Assembly: GCA_946902875.1 (NCBI GenBank)
Contig: OX336351.1
Coordinates: 868,001 to 932,000 of the forward strand
Length of the DNA stretch: 64,000 bases
Direction of reading: 5' to 3'
Source of the DNA: Nematopogon swammerdamellus
Taxonomy: Eukaryota; Arthropoda; Insecta; Lepidoptera; Adelidae
Part shown: positions 12,335-21,867 of the stretch, in pieces
How the letters are laid out: every line of letters starts with the position of its first letter
Numbering within the stretch: the stretch's first letter is position 1
The notes under the pieces: generated by a model
Told to the model about the DNA's origin: nothing
The model's input: only the letters and a program-made list of their open reading frames with translations
The model's database searches: none
Made by a program: the position numbers and the translations under genes

Positions 12335-12633
12335 GATTGGTCAAGAAAGTGGACTTGAGTGTAAATCGAAGTGTGTAAAATACGACGGTGGCGCCGCCCT
12401 AGTGGTCACAAATTTTCACACTCTGACTAAAATTATGGCGACCAAATCGAGGACCGTTTCCGATTTCCGTATTTCTTAGACAGAAAGGTTCAGAATCGCA
12501 CGGAGAATACGACAATGGTGACCATTCAATCCGAGGACCCAGGAAAAAGTCCTCGGTTTGAAAATGTCCTCGTATGTGCCTTGTGTATTCAGGTGCACGT
12601 CTTCGGATAGTACTTAAAACAAACACACACCCT

Positions 12634-13062
12634 CACACACACCCTCTCCCTCACACACACACACACACATATGCTAAAACGCGAACGCGCGAAACACTGC
12701 AGGTATTCACAAAATCACCTTGAATAATTACAGGCATTCAGCAGGATCCCAGGCTTCACGGCGTAAAGTCTAAGCCGCTCTACACACCTCGCTATTAAGC
12801 TGCCCGCTCATTAGCTCGGGCCCAGCCTCGGCTCGGCTTAAGCAAATACTCTTATGAACTACGTTTTTAATTTCTAACTTCTCTTTCATTTTTGAAACCA
12901 TTCTACTTTACCACTACAAATAACAATTGCTCTTTTAATCTTTTGAAAAGTAATTCGGTTTAGTGCGCGTTTGTGGAGCCTAGGGCCTTGTGGGATGGTT
13001 AAATGTCGGGTGAACCGTCGCACAACACTGAAACACCACCTTTGTTAGAATATGATTTTTTA
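12634..13062. other. CA-rich microsatellite then unassigned DNA
   Basis: 12626-12670 is CA-rich and was probably part of the insertion target of the preceding transposon. From 12690 to 13062 I see no gene or known element. A GC-rich phrase at 12815-12835 carries GCTCGG repeats. Confidence 0.45.
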
Positions 13063-13431
13063 TTTTTTTTTATGGAAACTGACACGGTTGGCTACATCAC
13101 CTACAACGTCCGTGATGTCAGCCCATAACACCGGGTGAATTAGGTGCCATGTCAGTGCTTCCCCCTTTGATCGTGCCGGCTACACTGAACTGACCGGAAA
13201 ATACAAACTATTTTCATAGCCGTTTCGACCGACGTTTGATTCAGTTCGGTGGTACCAACCCGGGCGGGTTAAACCCTACCACCAAGTAAGATTAGGAGGG
13301 AAGGGACCTACAGTTTTACGAGGAATCCGAACCTCGGTCAGCCTCCAACGGTCAGCGTTCACCCATCCAAGTACTGACTGCACCGAGCGTTGCTTAACAT
13401 TCAATAGCGACACTGAGCTATCGAGGCTGAC
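13063..13431 (-). mobile_element. 5S-containing SINE, full-length copy (minus)
   Basis: Read on minus: the head with TAGCTCAGTG (A box), a TTAAGCAAC...AGTACTTGGATGGGTGA segment like 5S rRNA, the shared core, and a tail ending GACACGGTTGG/poly-T on plus. This copy has the subfamily linker with GTCGCTATTGAATG between A box and 5S part, as in 28290. Confidence 0.85.
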
Positions 13432-13579
13432 ATAAAAAACACTCAGTGATTACATTCGCACGGGACCCTATGTCGATGGCAGCCTCTTATGCTAGAAAGT
13501 CGGAGATTCCGAAATACAGGTAGGCCCAAATTAGATTTTCGGCTTTTCATAGGCTTGTTTTTATTTATTTTTATTTGAT
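13432..13579. other. Short unassigned spacer
   Basis: Nothing recognisable between the SINE and the inverted-array element. It ends in TTTATT repeats. Confidence 0.4.
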
Positions 13580-15118
13580 ACTAGCTGAGCCCGCGGCTCC
13601 GCTCGCGTGAAATTCGTATTCCAAAGAAGAATGTAAGTAACTAAGGGCGAGGCCGAAGGCCGAGCTTCGTTCAAGTAATCGATAAACCTTCTTAAAGAAA
13701 GTAACTAACTAAGGGCGAGGCCGAAGGCCGAGCTGCTTTCAGGTAAACGATAAACCTTTCTCAAATAAAGGAAGTAAGTAAGGGCGAGGCCGAAGGCCGA
13801 GCTGCGTTCAGGAAGACGATAAACCTTCTGGAAGAAAGGAAGGAACTAAGTGCGAGGCCGAAGGCCGAGCTGCGTTCAGGTAAACCAAACACCCTCTTCC
13901 GCCTTCGGGCCTCGCCCTTAAAGACTTCCTTTCTTCGATAGAATATAATATCGTTTACTCAATCTATTTATTTCATAAAAATAAAAAAGTAATATTAATA
14001 ACTAAAGAATTAAACCTACCTAACAAACATTAAAATAACTATCAAAACGGGCATTTTCAAATGTTCTCAGAGCACTTGCGGCATTACCCCGCTGGATGGC
14101 AAGGCTTACCCTTTGAATGAAGTACATAAGCCCTTGATGGCGGGACACCAGTTGCGTCAACCAGCTCAAGCCTCTTTTGGCTTCACTGCTTCACGGACCG
14201 AGGGTTTCAACCGCAAACGCAACAAATTCGAAATCTTGAATTATATTTCTATATTTGCTGCGTTTGAGGCTCTCCGCCCCAGCCTCGGCCGCGACAGCCG
14301 TTCTTGAAGATGTCCTAACGTGACTTGGAGCCAATGTGAGAACAAAAGTGGCGTCCCACATCAAAGAACTACCCTTAGTCCATGGCACTAAGGTGATAGC
14401 ATCGGGCCTCTTGCCATCCAGCCGGGAATAACCGCGAGGTTCTAGGATGCACGGTATATTTGCCGTTAGAAGCGTGGACTTTATAATAAAATTTAAATTA
14501 AATTAACTCAATCTTAATATTAATTAACTTTATTCGAGATGGTTTAGCTTTTTCCTGAACGCAGCTCGGCCTTCGGCCTCGCCCTTAGTTACTTGCTTTC
14601 TTCGAGATGGTTTATCATTTGTCAGAACGTAGCTCGGCCTTCGGCCTCGCCTTAGTTGCTTACTTTCTTCAAGATGGTTTAGCTTCTTCCTGAACGCAGC
14701 TCGGCCTTCGGCCTCGCCCTTAGTTACTTGCTTTCTTCGAGACGGTTTTTCAATTATCCGAACGTAGCTCGGCCTTCGGCCTCGCCTTAGTTACTTACTT
14801 TCTTCAAGATGGTTTAGCTTCTTCCTGAACGCAGCTCGGCCTGCGGCCTCCCCCATAGTTACTTACTTTCTTCGAGAAGGTTTATGGTCTTCCAGAATAG
14901 AGATCGGCCTTCGGCCTCGCCCTTAGTTACTTACTTTCTTCAATAATGTTTTTCTTCTTCCTGAACTCAGCTCCGCCTTCCGCCTCGCCCTTAGTTACTT
15001 TCATCGAGAAAGAATATCGTTGACGTGAGCGCAGATCCGCCTTCGGGCCCGCCTTTAGTTACTTACTTTCTTTTTTTTAAATACGAATTTCACGCGAGCG
15101 AAGCCGCGGGCAACAGAT
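13580..15118. mobile_element. Inverted-array (foldback-like) element 1, with captured LINE fragment
   Basis: The left end is CTAGCTGAGCCCGCGGCTCC followed by GCTCGCGTGAAATTCG. The right end is the complement of nearly the same sequence. Inside the left end, about 66-bp units with GGCGAGGCCGAAGGCCGAGC run forward (13620-13930). Inside the right end the same units run in reverse (14545-15075). Between them are about 600 bp of other DNA, including a broken LINE gene (14100-14480). Long inverted arms built of tandem repeats around a variable centre resemble Drosophila foldback elements. That placement is inference. Two more elements of this design lie at 33858 and 39370. Confidence 0.75.
14100..14480 (-). 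pseudogene. LINE fragment with RPD...WDAT motif (nuclease-like domain)
   Basis: Minus-strand translation gives GKRPDAITLVPW, then SLMWDATFV, then SKYRN, FEFVAFAVETLGP and, after a stop and in a shifted frame, RVSLAIQRGNAASAL. The same block order is found at 30415-30910, so this is a conserved protein region of one retroelement family. The RPD and WDxT pair resembles the PD-(D/E)XK core of restriction-like endonuclease domains in R2/R4-type LINEs. That link is inference. It is truncated, frame-broken and lies inside the inverted-array element. Confidence 0.55.
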
Positions 15119-15261
15119 ATATAAATTTTATTGCACCAATGACAGCAACATAACTTCGACTGTCAACTAATTTTTATTTATCAAACAATTTGTCACCGGC
15201 CAGCTCACGTCGAGATGACAGTTCTCCGTTGTCAACATGACATTTAAAATTGTTTTTTACC

Positions 15262-15770
15262 TTTACTTTGGATTACGTGATTTTTATTATATTTTTTAAT
15301 TATTATGTTCATCCGGGATATACACTGTCACTATAAAAAGTTTCGTCAAATTCCGTTCAGTGGTTTTTGCGAGATGCGCGTACAAATAGACATTTTTGCA
15401 TTTACGATTTTATGATATGTATAGAAAGAATAGATATGTATAGACTATTGTGTTCAAGTTATAAAAAATAAGAACTGTCATCTTCGTTGTATCTACTTAT
15501 TTTTAAATTTCGAATGAATATTTTATTCAAATTGTATTTGCTGCCAGTTCTCAAGATATAATTATGTACTTTGGACTACGTGATTTTAAACGCGCAATAA
15601 TGTTTATAATTGTAAATTTTTTTAAATTTTTGTTATTTTTTTTTACGTATTATGTTAACCCGGCATATAAACTGCCACTATACAAAGTTTCGTCTAATTC
15701 CGTTCAGTGGTTTTTGCGTGATGCGCGTACAGACAAACAAACAAACAAACAAAAATTTTAAAAACTTTTC
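15262..15770 (+). repeat. Two diverged copies of a dispersed repeat in tandem
   Basis: Copies at about 15262-15410 and 15562-15760 share TTTCGTC(A/T)AATTCCGTTCAG, TGGTTTTTGCG and ATGCGCGTACA. The second ends in an ACAA(A)C microsatellite. Related phrases occur at 38200-38260 (minus sense), so this is one dispersed family. Confidence 0.65.
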
Positions 15771-16430
15771 TAACATGTTCAGTTTCTCATTTTAAGCCAC
15801 CCTGGTTAGTTTTTTTCCGAATGCATTCAATGTACAGACTTTCTTAACTCTACGATTTTATTATATGTATAGATTATTCTATGACTCATTTTAGTATTGA
15901 AATTTTTTATTTTATGTAAGTTTCGAATTTTGAATGTTAGCTCAGCTCAATAAATATAAAACAAAATTTACCTTGGGCAGATTGATTTTTGTGGACATCT
16001 GTCGATCATGGAATATATTCGAACCCGCTTGGCTCCTCTCAAAATTGTCACATTCTCGTGGTTTTTGCTTTAAACGATAGCGAGGAACCCTCTCTTTATC
16101 ACTGTTATTAGATTTATCTTGTACGAGATTTTTAGTCGCGCCATACACTCGAATTCAAATTTCAACGTTCGCAGCTCAACCAAATTATGATCGGAAACGA
16201 ACTCCTAACATTTCGATCGTTAGTCAATTTCAACACCTAAAAGGTGGTAGGTACCTATTTTTTTTATTTCAATATGTGTAAATTTTCAAAACTCACTGCC
16301 GAAATCCGAAAAAAAATAGAAACTTTGATGAATCATCCATTACACCGTAAACTATAAATAATACTTTAATTTAACACGCGTCCATTACTCACAAAATCTT
16401 CTCTTTAAAGGTATTTCAAACATACTATTC
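15771..16430. other. No gene or clear element seen
   Basis: AT-rich DNA. The 68-residue minus frame at 15942-16148 has no recognisable domain. Confidence 0.45.
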
Positions 16431-16483
16431 GCTATTATGCTTTCCGAGATATAGCAATTCTCCCACGTTACGCTTAAGTTCCA

Positions 16484-17125
16484 GTGAATACCTCACCCTT
16501 GACCTCACCACTATTAAAACATGACAAGAATTATGTCTATCTTGGACAAACCATCCAACTAGGGAAGCACCACTTTGACAAGGAGGCCAACAGAGGGATT
16601 CAGCTAGGCTGGGCGGTATTTCGGAAACTCCGCCACATCTTTTCATCCTCCGTCCCACAGTCATTGAAGACGAAGGTTTTCAATCAGTGCGTTCTGCCAG
16701 TAATGATGTACGGAGCGGAAACGTGGACCCTGACGATGGGCCTGGTCCACAAATTTAAAGTCGCTCATCGAGCTATGGAAAGAGCAATGCTCGGCATTTC
16801 TTTGAACGATAAAATCCGTAACGACGTGCTACGTCAAAGAACTAAGGTAGTCGACATTGCTAAGAAAATAAGCAAGCTGAAGTGGCAGTGGGCTGGGCAC
16901 ATCTGTCGTAGACCCGACAACCGATGGGGTAGACGGGTGTTCGAATGGAGGCCACGTACAAGCAAACGTAGCGTGGGACGGCCCCCGGCTAGGTGGACAG
17001 ATTACCTAAAAAAGGTAGCCGGGAGTGGATGGATGAGAAGAGCGGAAGACGCGCTGTGGTGGCGTGCTTTGGGAGAGGCCTATATCCAGCAGTGGACCGA
17101 TACAGGCTGATGATGATTAAGACAT
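16484..17125 (+). pseudogene. RTE-clade LINE, reverse transcriptase C-terminus, 5'-truncated
   Basis: A 208-residue frame matches the C-terminal part of RTE-type LINE polyproteins: YVYLGQTIQLGK near the start, LPVMMYGAETWTLT in the middle, LKWQWAGHICRR, then KRSVGRPPARWTDYLKKVAG and a final VQQW-like IQQWTDTG. The catalytic palm (YADD region) lies upstream in full elements and is absent here. The start given is a GTG just after an in-frame stop, so the true start is lost. The stop is followed by TGATGATGAT, the usual short tandem 3' tail of RTE. It is a dead 5'-truncated insertion. Related tails lie at 27655 and 58571. Confidence 0.85.
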
Positions 17126-17325
17126 ATCATTTGTCATAGTATGTTTAGGGCTTACGGCATGACATATATTTGGATTTTTTTATCTAAAATAGTTAGAGAA
17201 AAGCGACTCGGGGAAAGACGGCCAGTGACGTTCCACAGGTTTAATTATTATTCGAAGGCAAATACGTTTTGCTCTTTAATTAGTCATCTTACATTCCGAA
17301 TAGCAACTAAATAATTTAAAATCAA
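17126..17325. other. Unassigned spacer
   Basis: No gene or repeat recognised. Confidence 0.35.
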
Positions 17326-17575
17326 TTTTTTTTTTATTGATGCTGACACGGTTGGCTTCATCACCTACAACATCCGTGATGTCAGCCCATAACACCGGAT
17401 GAACTTGGTGCCACGTCAGTGATTCCCTTCGTTCGTGCCGGCTACACTGAACTGGACGGAAAACACAAACTATTTACATAGCCGTTTCGACCGACCTTTC
17501 ATTCAGTGCGGTGGTACCAACCCGGGCGGGTTGAACCCTACCACCTAGTAATATAAGAAGGGAGTCATATCCCTT
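17326..17575 (-). mobile_element. SINE with alternative head (head 2 type), truncated
   Basis: The poly-T, tail and core are those of the 5S-containing SINE. The core continues into AATATAAGAAGGGAGTCATA and CCCTTA instead of the 5S/tRNA head. The fuller version of this head is at 43677-44000. Confidence 0.75.
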
Positions 17576-17960
17576 ATCAATAGATTAGTCGTCTTGTATT
17601 TAATGTAGTCAACCGTGTATAAGGTTACACAAAAATCTAGCAGAGTTGACTGTCCCTTTGCGAGAGGCAGAAAAGCTCGAGATCCTAAAAAAATATGAAA
17701 CGGCTTCGAGAATTACAAATTAAGACGCCTTGTCCCGACTCATTTGCATTTTGTATTATTTTGTTTGCGCATTATTCAGCTTTTTGCTTACAGATTGCGG
17801 GCGGGAATGTTAATAGGGAGTTGTTTTGTCGAGTCGTTACCGCTCTGTTGAGATGTCTGAGCGCGGAGTCACGTGGAGTTGGTAAAAACTCGCATAAATT
17901 TACACGGTATAGTTCGCAATGTTAATCTTACAGTAAGTATACTGTATGAGTTATGTTTGG
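17576..17960. other. No gene or clear element seen
   Basis: The 76-residue frame at 17695-17925 is not recognisable. Nothing else stands out. Confidence 0.4.
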
Positions 17961-18535
17961 TACGTACCATACCATACGTAACGTAATGCAACGTACCATA
18001 ACGGTACCATACTATACGTAATGTAATGCATCGTAACATAATGTACCATACTATATGTAAAGTAATGCAACGTAACATACCACACTATTTAGAAAATATA
18101 CCCACATAAGATGTGTGTGAGGCTTACCCATGTAACCCTCACACATACACACACTTTTCTTAAATATACTTCATTTCTACACGAGGAACTTGGCTGATGC
18201 TTGACTTGAGTTTATGTATTTCTTCCATTTAGTTTTTTGTTTTATTTTTTATATTTACCTATGTAAATAACTTAGTAGTATAGCTTTCTTATATGAACTT
18301 TGCTCATGGAAACACTTTTGTGGCTCTGCCTAAAGTATAAACTCTTTTGTGTACTCTTTCTATGTAAATAGGGCTGTCTGTTTTCCTAAATAAATAAATA
18401 AATAAATACTATACGTACAGTAATGCAACGTAACATAACGTACCATAACATACGTAACGTAATGCAACGTAACATAACATACCATACTATACGTAACGTA
18501 ATGCAACGTAACATAACGTACCATACTATACGTAA
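17961..18535. repeat. 39-bp tandem repeat in two blocks
   Basis: Units of about 39 bp containing ACGTAACGTAATGCAACG and ACGTACCAT occur at 17961-18080 (degenerate) and 18408-18535 (about 3.2 clean copies). The blocks are separated by about 330 bp that hold an AAAT run at 18393-18407. Thirty-nine is divisible by three, which explains the apparent minus-strand frames (YVTLHYVTYSMV). Confidence 0.75.
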
Positions 18536-18544
18536 ATGACAGCA

Positions 18545-18760
18545 CAACACCGACCGCCACCAAAGTATTTGGGCAAGATAACTATCAAGCAGCATGCAAG
18601 GCTCCAAGACCCACCTGCTGCATGAATCGGTGGAAGTACCGTTGGCTAGTCTGTCGCCTTTTACCACGACATCTTGTCCTTCCCTTAGTCGCCTTTTAAC
18701 GACATGCACGGGGAGAGATACATCGGGGCTATTCTTTTTAAGTATCAGCCCCACACCCTT
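18545..18760 (-). repeat. LINE-like 3' fragment plus head 2 module
   Basis: On minus it shares GGCGACTAAGGG, CAGCAGGTGGG(A/T)CTT, TTGATAGTT and CTTG(C/T)CC with 56262-56545 in the same order. Positions 18680-18745 are the AGCCCC...GATG module that also heads some SINEs. Confidence 0.6.
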
Positions 18761-18904
18761 CTTTATATTATTGGAGATTTTCTTATGTAACAGAACTCGT
18801 TACTTCTCGTTGCGAGCGAGGTCGGAGCACGGCCCAATGCACACAGAATGCTCTTGGAAAAATCTCTTCAAAATTTATACACCGCCACATTTCATGTTTG
18901 TGCT

Positions 18905-18992
18905 ATGAAAATAAGTGGCCATAAGGTAGCACCGTTTGGGGTCAGTACTTAAAAAGACTAGCCCCACTGCATCTCTCCCCGTGCAATAGAAC
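18905..18992 (+). repeat. Isolated head 2 module
   Basis: GGGGTCAGTACTTAAAAAGA followed by AGCCCCACTGCATCTCTCCC and CGTGCA. It is the plus-sense version of the module found upstream of the SINE core at 43677-44000, here without a core. Confidence 0.65.
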
Positions 18993-19092
18993 AAATTGTG
19001 ACAAGTGCGAGTGCAGTCTTACTGCCTTAAGAATCTTTAATAAACAATAAACAACAACAATAAATCAACTAGCCTCAGCTCAGTCGCCTTAG

Positions 19093-19471
19093 TCAGCCTC
19101 GGTAGCTCAGTGCTGCGGTCCGTCGGTTGTTATTAAGCAACCCTGGGCGTGGTCAGTACTTGGATGGGTGACCGCTCGACCGTTGGAGGCTGACCGTGGT
19201 TCGGATTCCACGTTAAACCGTAGGTCCCTTCCCTTCTTACCTTACTAGGTGGTAGGGTTTATCCCGCCCGGGTTGGTACGACCATATTGAACGAAACGTC
19301 GCGTCGGTCGAAATGGCTATGTAAATAGTTCGTGTTTTCCGTCCAGTTCAGTTCAGCCGATATGAAATGAACGGAAGCACTGACATGGCACCTAGTTCAC
19401 CCGGCGTTATGGGCTGACATCACTGATGTTCTAGGTGATGTAGCCAACCGAGTAAGTTTCGATAAAAAAAA
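19093..19471 (+). mobile_element. 5S-containing SINE, full-length copy
   Basis: The head begins TCAGCCTCGGTAGCTCAGTG (tRNA-like A box), then TTAAGCAACCCTGGGCG, AGTACTTGGATGGGTGACCG (matching the 3' half of insect 5S rRNA), then GTGGTTCGGATTCCACG (T-arm-like stem and B-box-like loop). The core CCTTACTAGGTGGTAGGG and a tail with GGGCTGACATCAC follow, ending in poly-A. Total is about 379 bp. Confidence 0.88.
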
Positions 19472-19689
19472 CTCCTTGCCCGTACAAAATTATGCGATAC
19501 TTTTCCAAGGAAATGTTCCTGAACTGCGAGAAATGAAATGACATATAGATTTCTCTTTGGTGGTTACAGCGACAGACTTCAAATTAGTTTTCGTGCCGTG
19601 AGCACGAATAGGGACTGTCGTACTGAATTTCGAAGTTCAAAATAGCGATGTACGTTAGTGCGAAAATTATGCCACACTTATTATCGAGC

Positions 19690-19735
19690 TAGCTGTGCCC
19701 GCGGCTCCGCCCGCGTGCATGTCGGCTGCGTAACG
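19690..19735 (+). repeat. TAGCTGTGCCCGCGG-type end fragment
   Basis: CTAGCTGTGCCCGCGGCTCC followed by GCCCGCGTG. The same terminal sequence opens the repeats at 26880 and 28850 and the inverted-array elements. Confidence 0.65.
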
Positions 19736-19797
19736 TTACTACTTTGTCCTTTTATTCAATAATCCGTTTATTATACCTACTGTTTTATTTATTCGTA

Positions 19798-20022
19798 GAC
19801 CTGTCAGTCAGCGTGTAAGCGTCCACTGCTGGACATACGCCTCTCCAATTTTCCTCCAGTCCTCCCGGCCTTCAGCGGTACGGAACCACTGCTTTCCGCC
19901 GACGTACTTGATGTCGTCGTCCCACCTGGCGGGTGGTCTTCCCACACTCCGTTTTCCTGTCCACGGCCGCCAGTCTAGCACACGGTTACTCCAGCGGTCG
20001 TCGTCTCTTCTGTATTAATGTA
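19798..20022 (-). pseudogene. RTE-like LINE 3' end
   Basis: Read on minus, the encoded peptide has GKRSVG-like, RWDDDIKYVGGKQW and WRKIGEAYVQQWT motifs typical of the RTE C-terminus. The 3' end has TCAG repeats. Heavily 5'-truncated. Same subfamily as 22530, 24030 and 54275. Confidence 0.75.
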
Positions 20023-20109
20023 ATTAGATTTTTCAGGCTTTCATAAATCCTTATATCCTTATACAAAAATTGTCACACTGCCCACATTACTTTATTTACA
20101 CATTTCACA

Positions 20110-20240
20110 CACCTAAAGGTTGGCTGTAAGAAATCTCTTCAAGGGATAAGTCCGCCTTTGCGCCTCATGTACCTGTATTCATTGTGTTATATTTTTTGTG
20201 AAATATTTGTGAAGTAATAAAGTATTTTCTATCTATGTAC
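20110..20240 (+). repeat. LINE 3'-UTR remnant
   Basis: AAAGGTTGGCTGTAAGAAAT, GGGATAAGTCCGCCTTTG and a final AATAAAG(T)ATTTTCTATCTAT. The same order of phrases occurs at 22795, 31540, 42556 and 47525. It is a conserved LINE tail. Confidence 0.75.
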
Positions 20241-20257
20241 TAATATGGCGCAGAGAT

Positions 20258-20500
20258 GAAATATTCTTACCTATAATAAAATCCAACGTCTGCTTTCTGT
20301 CTGAGTGTATGTATGTCTGTCTGTCTGTCTGCTTATAACTCGAGAACCACTGAACCGATTTTAATCAAACAAAATTCTACGGATAGCTTGATTCTTCCCA
20401 TCAACTATAGGCTACTTACTATCACGCTAAATAGCTTATGAGGTTAACAGTGAAGTGAAATATGAGAGCGGGCGGAGCCGCGGGCAGAGCTTGTTTCTTA
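20258..20500 (-). repeat. TAGCTGTGCCCGCGG-type repeat with GTCT microsatellite
   Basis: It is the reverse complement of the units at 26880-27102 and 28850-29062: CGTCTGCTTTCTGTC, GTCTGTCTGTC, TTATAACTCGAGAACCACTG, then AGCTATTTAGCGTGATAGT in complement, ending in GGCGGAGCCGCGGGCA. No coding capacity. Confidence 0.75.
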
Positions 20501-20850
20501 TAAAATTTTATTCCGATTAGTCCTCTACTTAAAATATAGAAGAGTTTCACGTTACTCAAAGAAGTTGTTAGTAAATGTTTTGATATCGAATGATACTCGT
20601 ACGGAAAACATTTTTGTCGAAAACTCGCTCGCACAAGTCGAAGAAAAGAGAAAGTTATCGAGATGTTAGAGGTAAATGTATACAGAATAAATATTAGGCT
20701 TTAGGGCTCTTTTGAAAAAAAAACCCTGCGCAATACACTCGGATATCTTTGTTGAAACTTCGGGAGACGAAAACGGTATGACGTAATAGGTCAAATTTAT
20801 TATTATGTAGGTAACCTGATAACATGATTGGTTACAAAACGTATCTACAT

Positions 20851-20955
20851 CAACGATGTCGGCCCATCACGCTACAAAGTTCGGTGAACTAGGTGGCATG
20901 TCAGTGCTTCCCTTTTGGCCGTGCCGGCTACACTGAACTGGATGGACAACACCGA
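20851..20955 (-). repeat. SINE tail fragment
   Basis: Phrases GGTGAACTAGGTG, CATGTCAGTGCTTCCC and GGCTACACTGAACTGGA belong to the minus-sense tail of the 5S-containing SINE family. Both sides are lost. Confidence 0.7.
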
Positions 20956-21056
20956 CAGGGCAACCAAACAGAGTCTCGGCATAATTACTTACTACAAGTA
21001 AATGCAGTTTGCTTGCAAGTAAAGGAACTGTCAGTACATCTGTCAAGTAGAAAATA

Positions 21057-21430
21057 ATGACAACGCCGCCTGTACGCTTATTCCATGGGGAGTACTCGGA
21101 GGAGCTGTTTGATGCCCCCTTTTCACCCCCGCACGACGCGCACTGGGCATGGATTGCATTCCTAGTCCTACACGCTGGAATCGGAAGACCACGAAGAATC
21201 GGTTCTGCAGATATTTCCTCTACAGAACCGGTAAACTCTAGAACGCTCTCACTGCCTATATATCTCCCACAAGTACAGTCTCGGGTCCTTCAAGAGGGGA
21301 ATGAATGGGCACCTGTCAGGCCGGCATGACATTCGCAACCCCAGTATGCGATCGAATGTCCATGGGCGTCGCGTCGTTAGACACCTTATGGGTGGTTCGG
21401 CGCAACAATGTCGCGCTTTCAATACAAGCA
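21057..21430 (+). pseudogene. CR1/Jockey-like LINE ORF2 C-terminus
   Basis: Across frames the plus strand encodes pieces of the C-terminal signature seen more cleanly at 55836: FHGEYSEELFDAPF, AHWAWIAFLVLHA, a RYFLYRTG stretch and NEWAPVRPA-like remnants, then GTCCATGGGCGTCG and a tail reading GACACCTTATGGGTGG. Several frameshifts. It is a 5'-truncated dead copy. Confidence 0.7.
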
Positions 21431-21505
21431 AACACCACATTGTGTAAAAATACGAAAGTATAATTAACTATAATTAAATATTAATTATTATCTATTAAAA
21501 TTAAA

Positions 21506-21668
21506 TTGAGCGAAACGGCTATGAAATAGTTCGTGTTTTCCGTCCAGTTCAGTGTAGCCGACATGAAATGAAGAGAAGCACTGGCGTGGCACCTAGTTCA
21601 CCCGGTGTTATGGGCTGACATCACGGATGTTCTAGGTGATGTAGCTAACAGTGTCAGTTTCCATAGAA
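21506..21668 (+). repeat. SINE 3' half
   Basis: Contains CGAAACGGCTATG, TTCGTGTTTTCCGTCCAGTT, GTGTAGCCGACATGAAATGA and GGGCTGACATCACGGATGTT. It is the tail half of the 5S-containing SINE family, with head and core missing. Confidence 0.75.
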
Positions 21669-21867
21669 CAAAAATTACTCCCATCAACGTGTTTATGAAA
21701 AGAAAGAGATTACACCAAAGAAAATACATTCAAGGGATATTTTCGTCTACTCTACCGAGGAGCACTAGCAGGGCATCTTAAAAATGTATTTGCCGTTATA
21801 CAGTTTCTCGTAGCAGGCTCATTACATCTGTCGTAGGGCGGGGCGGGGCGGATGTTGCAGCGCAGAG

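Larger units (their letters stand above)
10887..12625. mobile_element. Non-autonomous DNA transposon, 8-bp target duplication, CGAGGAC clusters
   Basis: The termini are inverted (TGTTTGTTTTAAGTA at 10887 and its complement ending at 12625). The similarity runs imperfectly about 13 bp further inward and includes the motif CGAGGAC on the left and CGAAGAC on the right. Both ends are flanked by the same 8 bp, CACACCCT (10879-10886 and 12626-12633), a target-site duplication. CGAGGAC occurs on plus at 10907, 10935, 11081, 11126, 11149, 11184, 11227, 11296, 12300, 12448 and 12532, and as GTCCTCG at 12328, 12549 and 12566. Repeated subterminal motifs are how several transposases, such as hAT types, recognise their ends. 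Eight-bp duplications fit hAT, P, Merlin or Mutator types, and the end sequence does not let me choose. No transposase frame is visible. A tRNA SINE (11810-12236) is nested inside, so the original was about 1.3 kb. Confidence 0.75.

Noticed and set aside
19121..19180. A true 5S rRNA gene
   Set aside because: Only the 3' half of 5S is matched and it is always embedded in the SINE with A box, core and tail.
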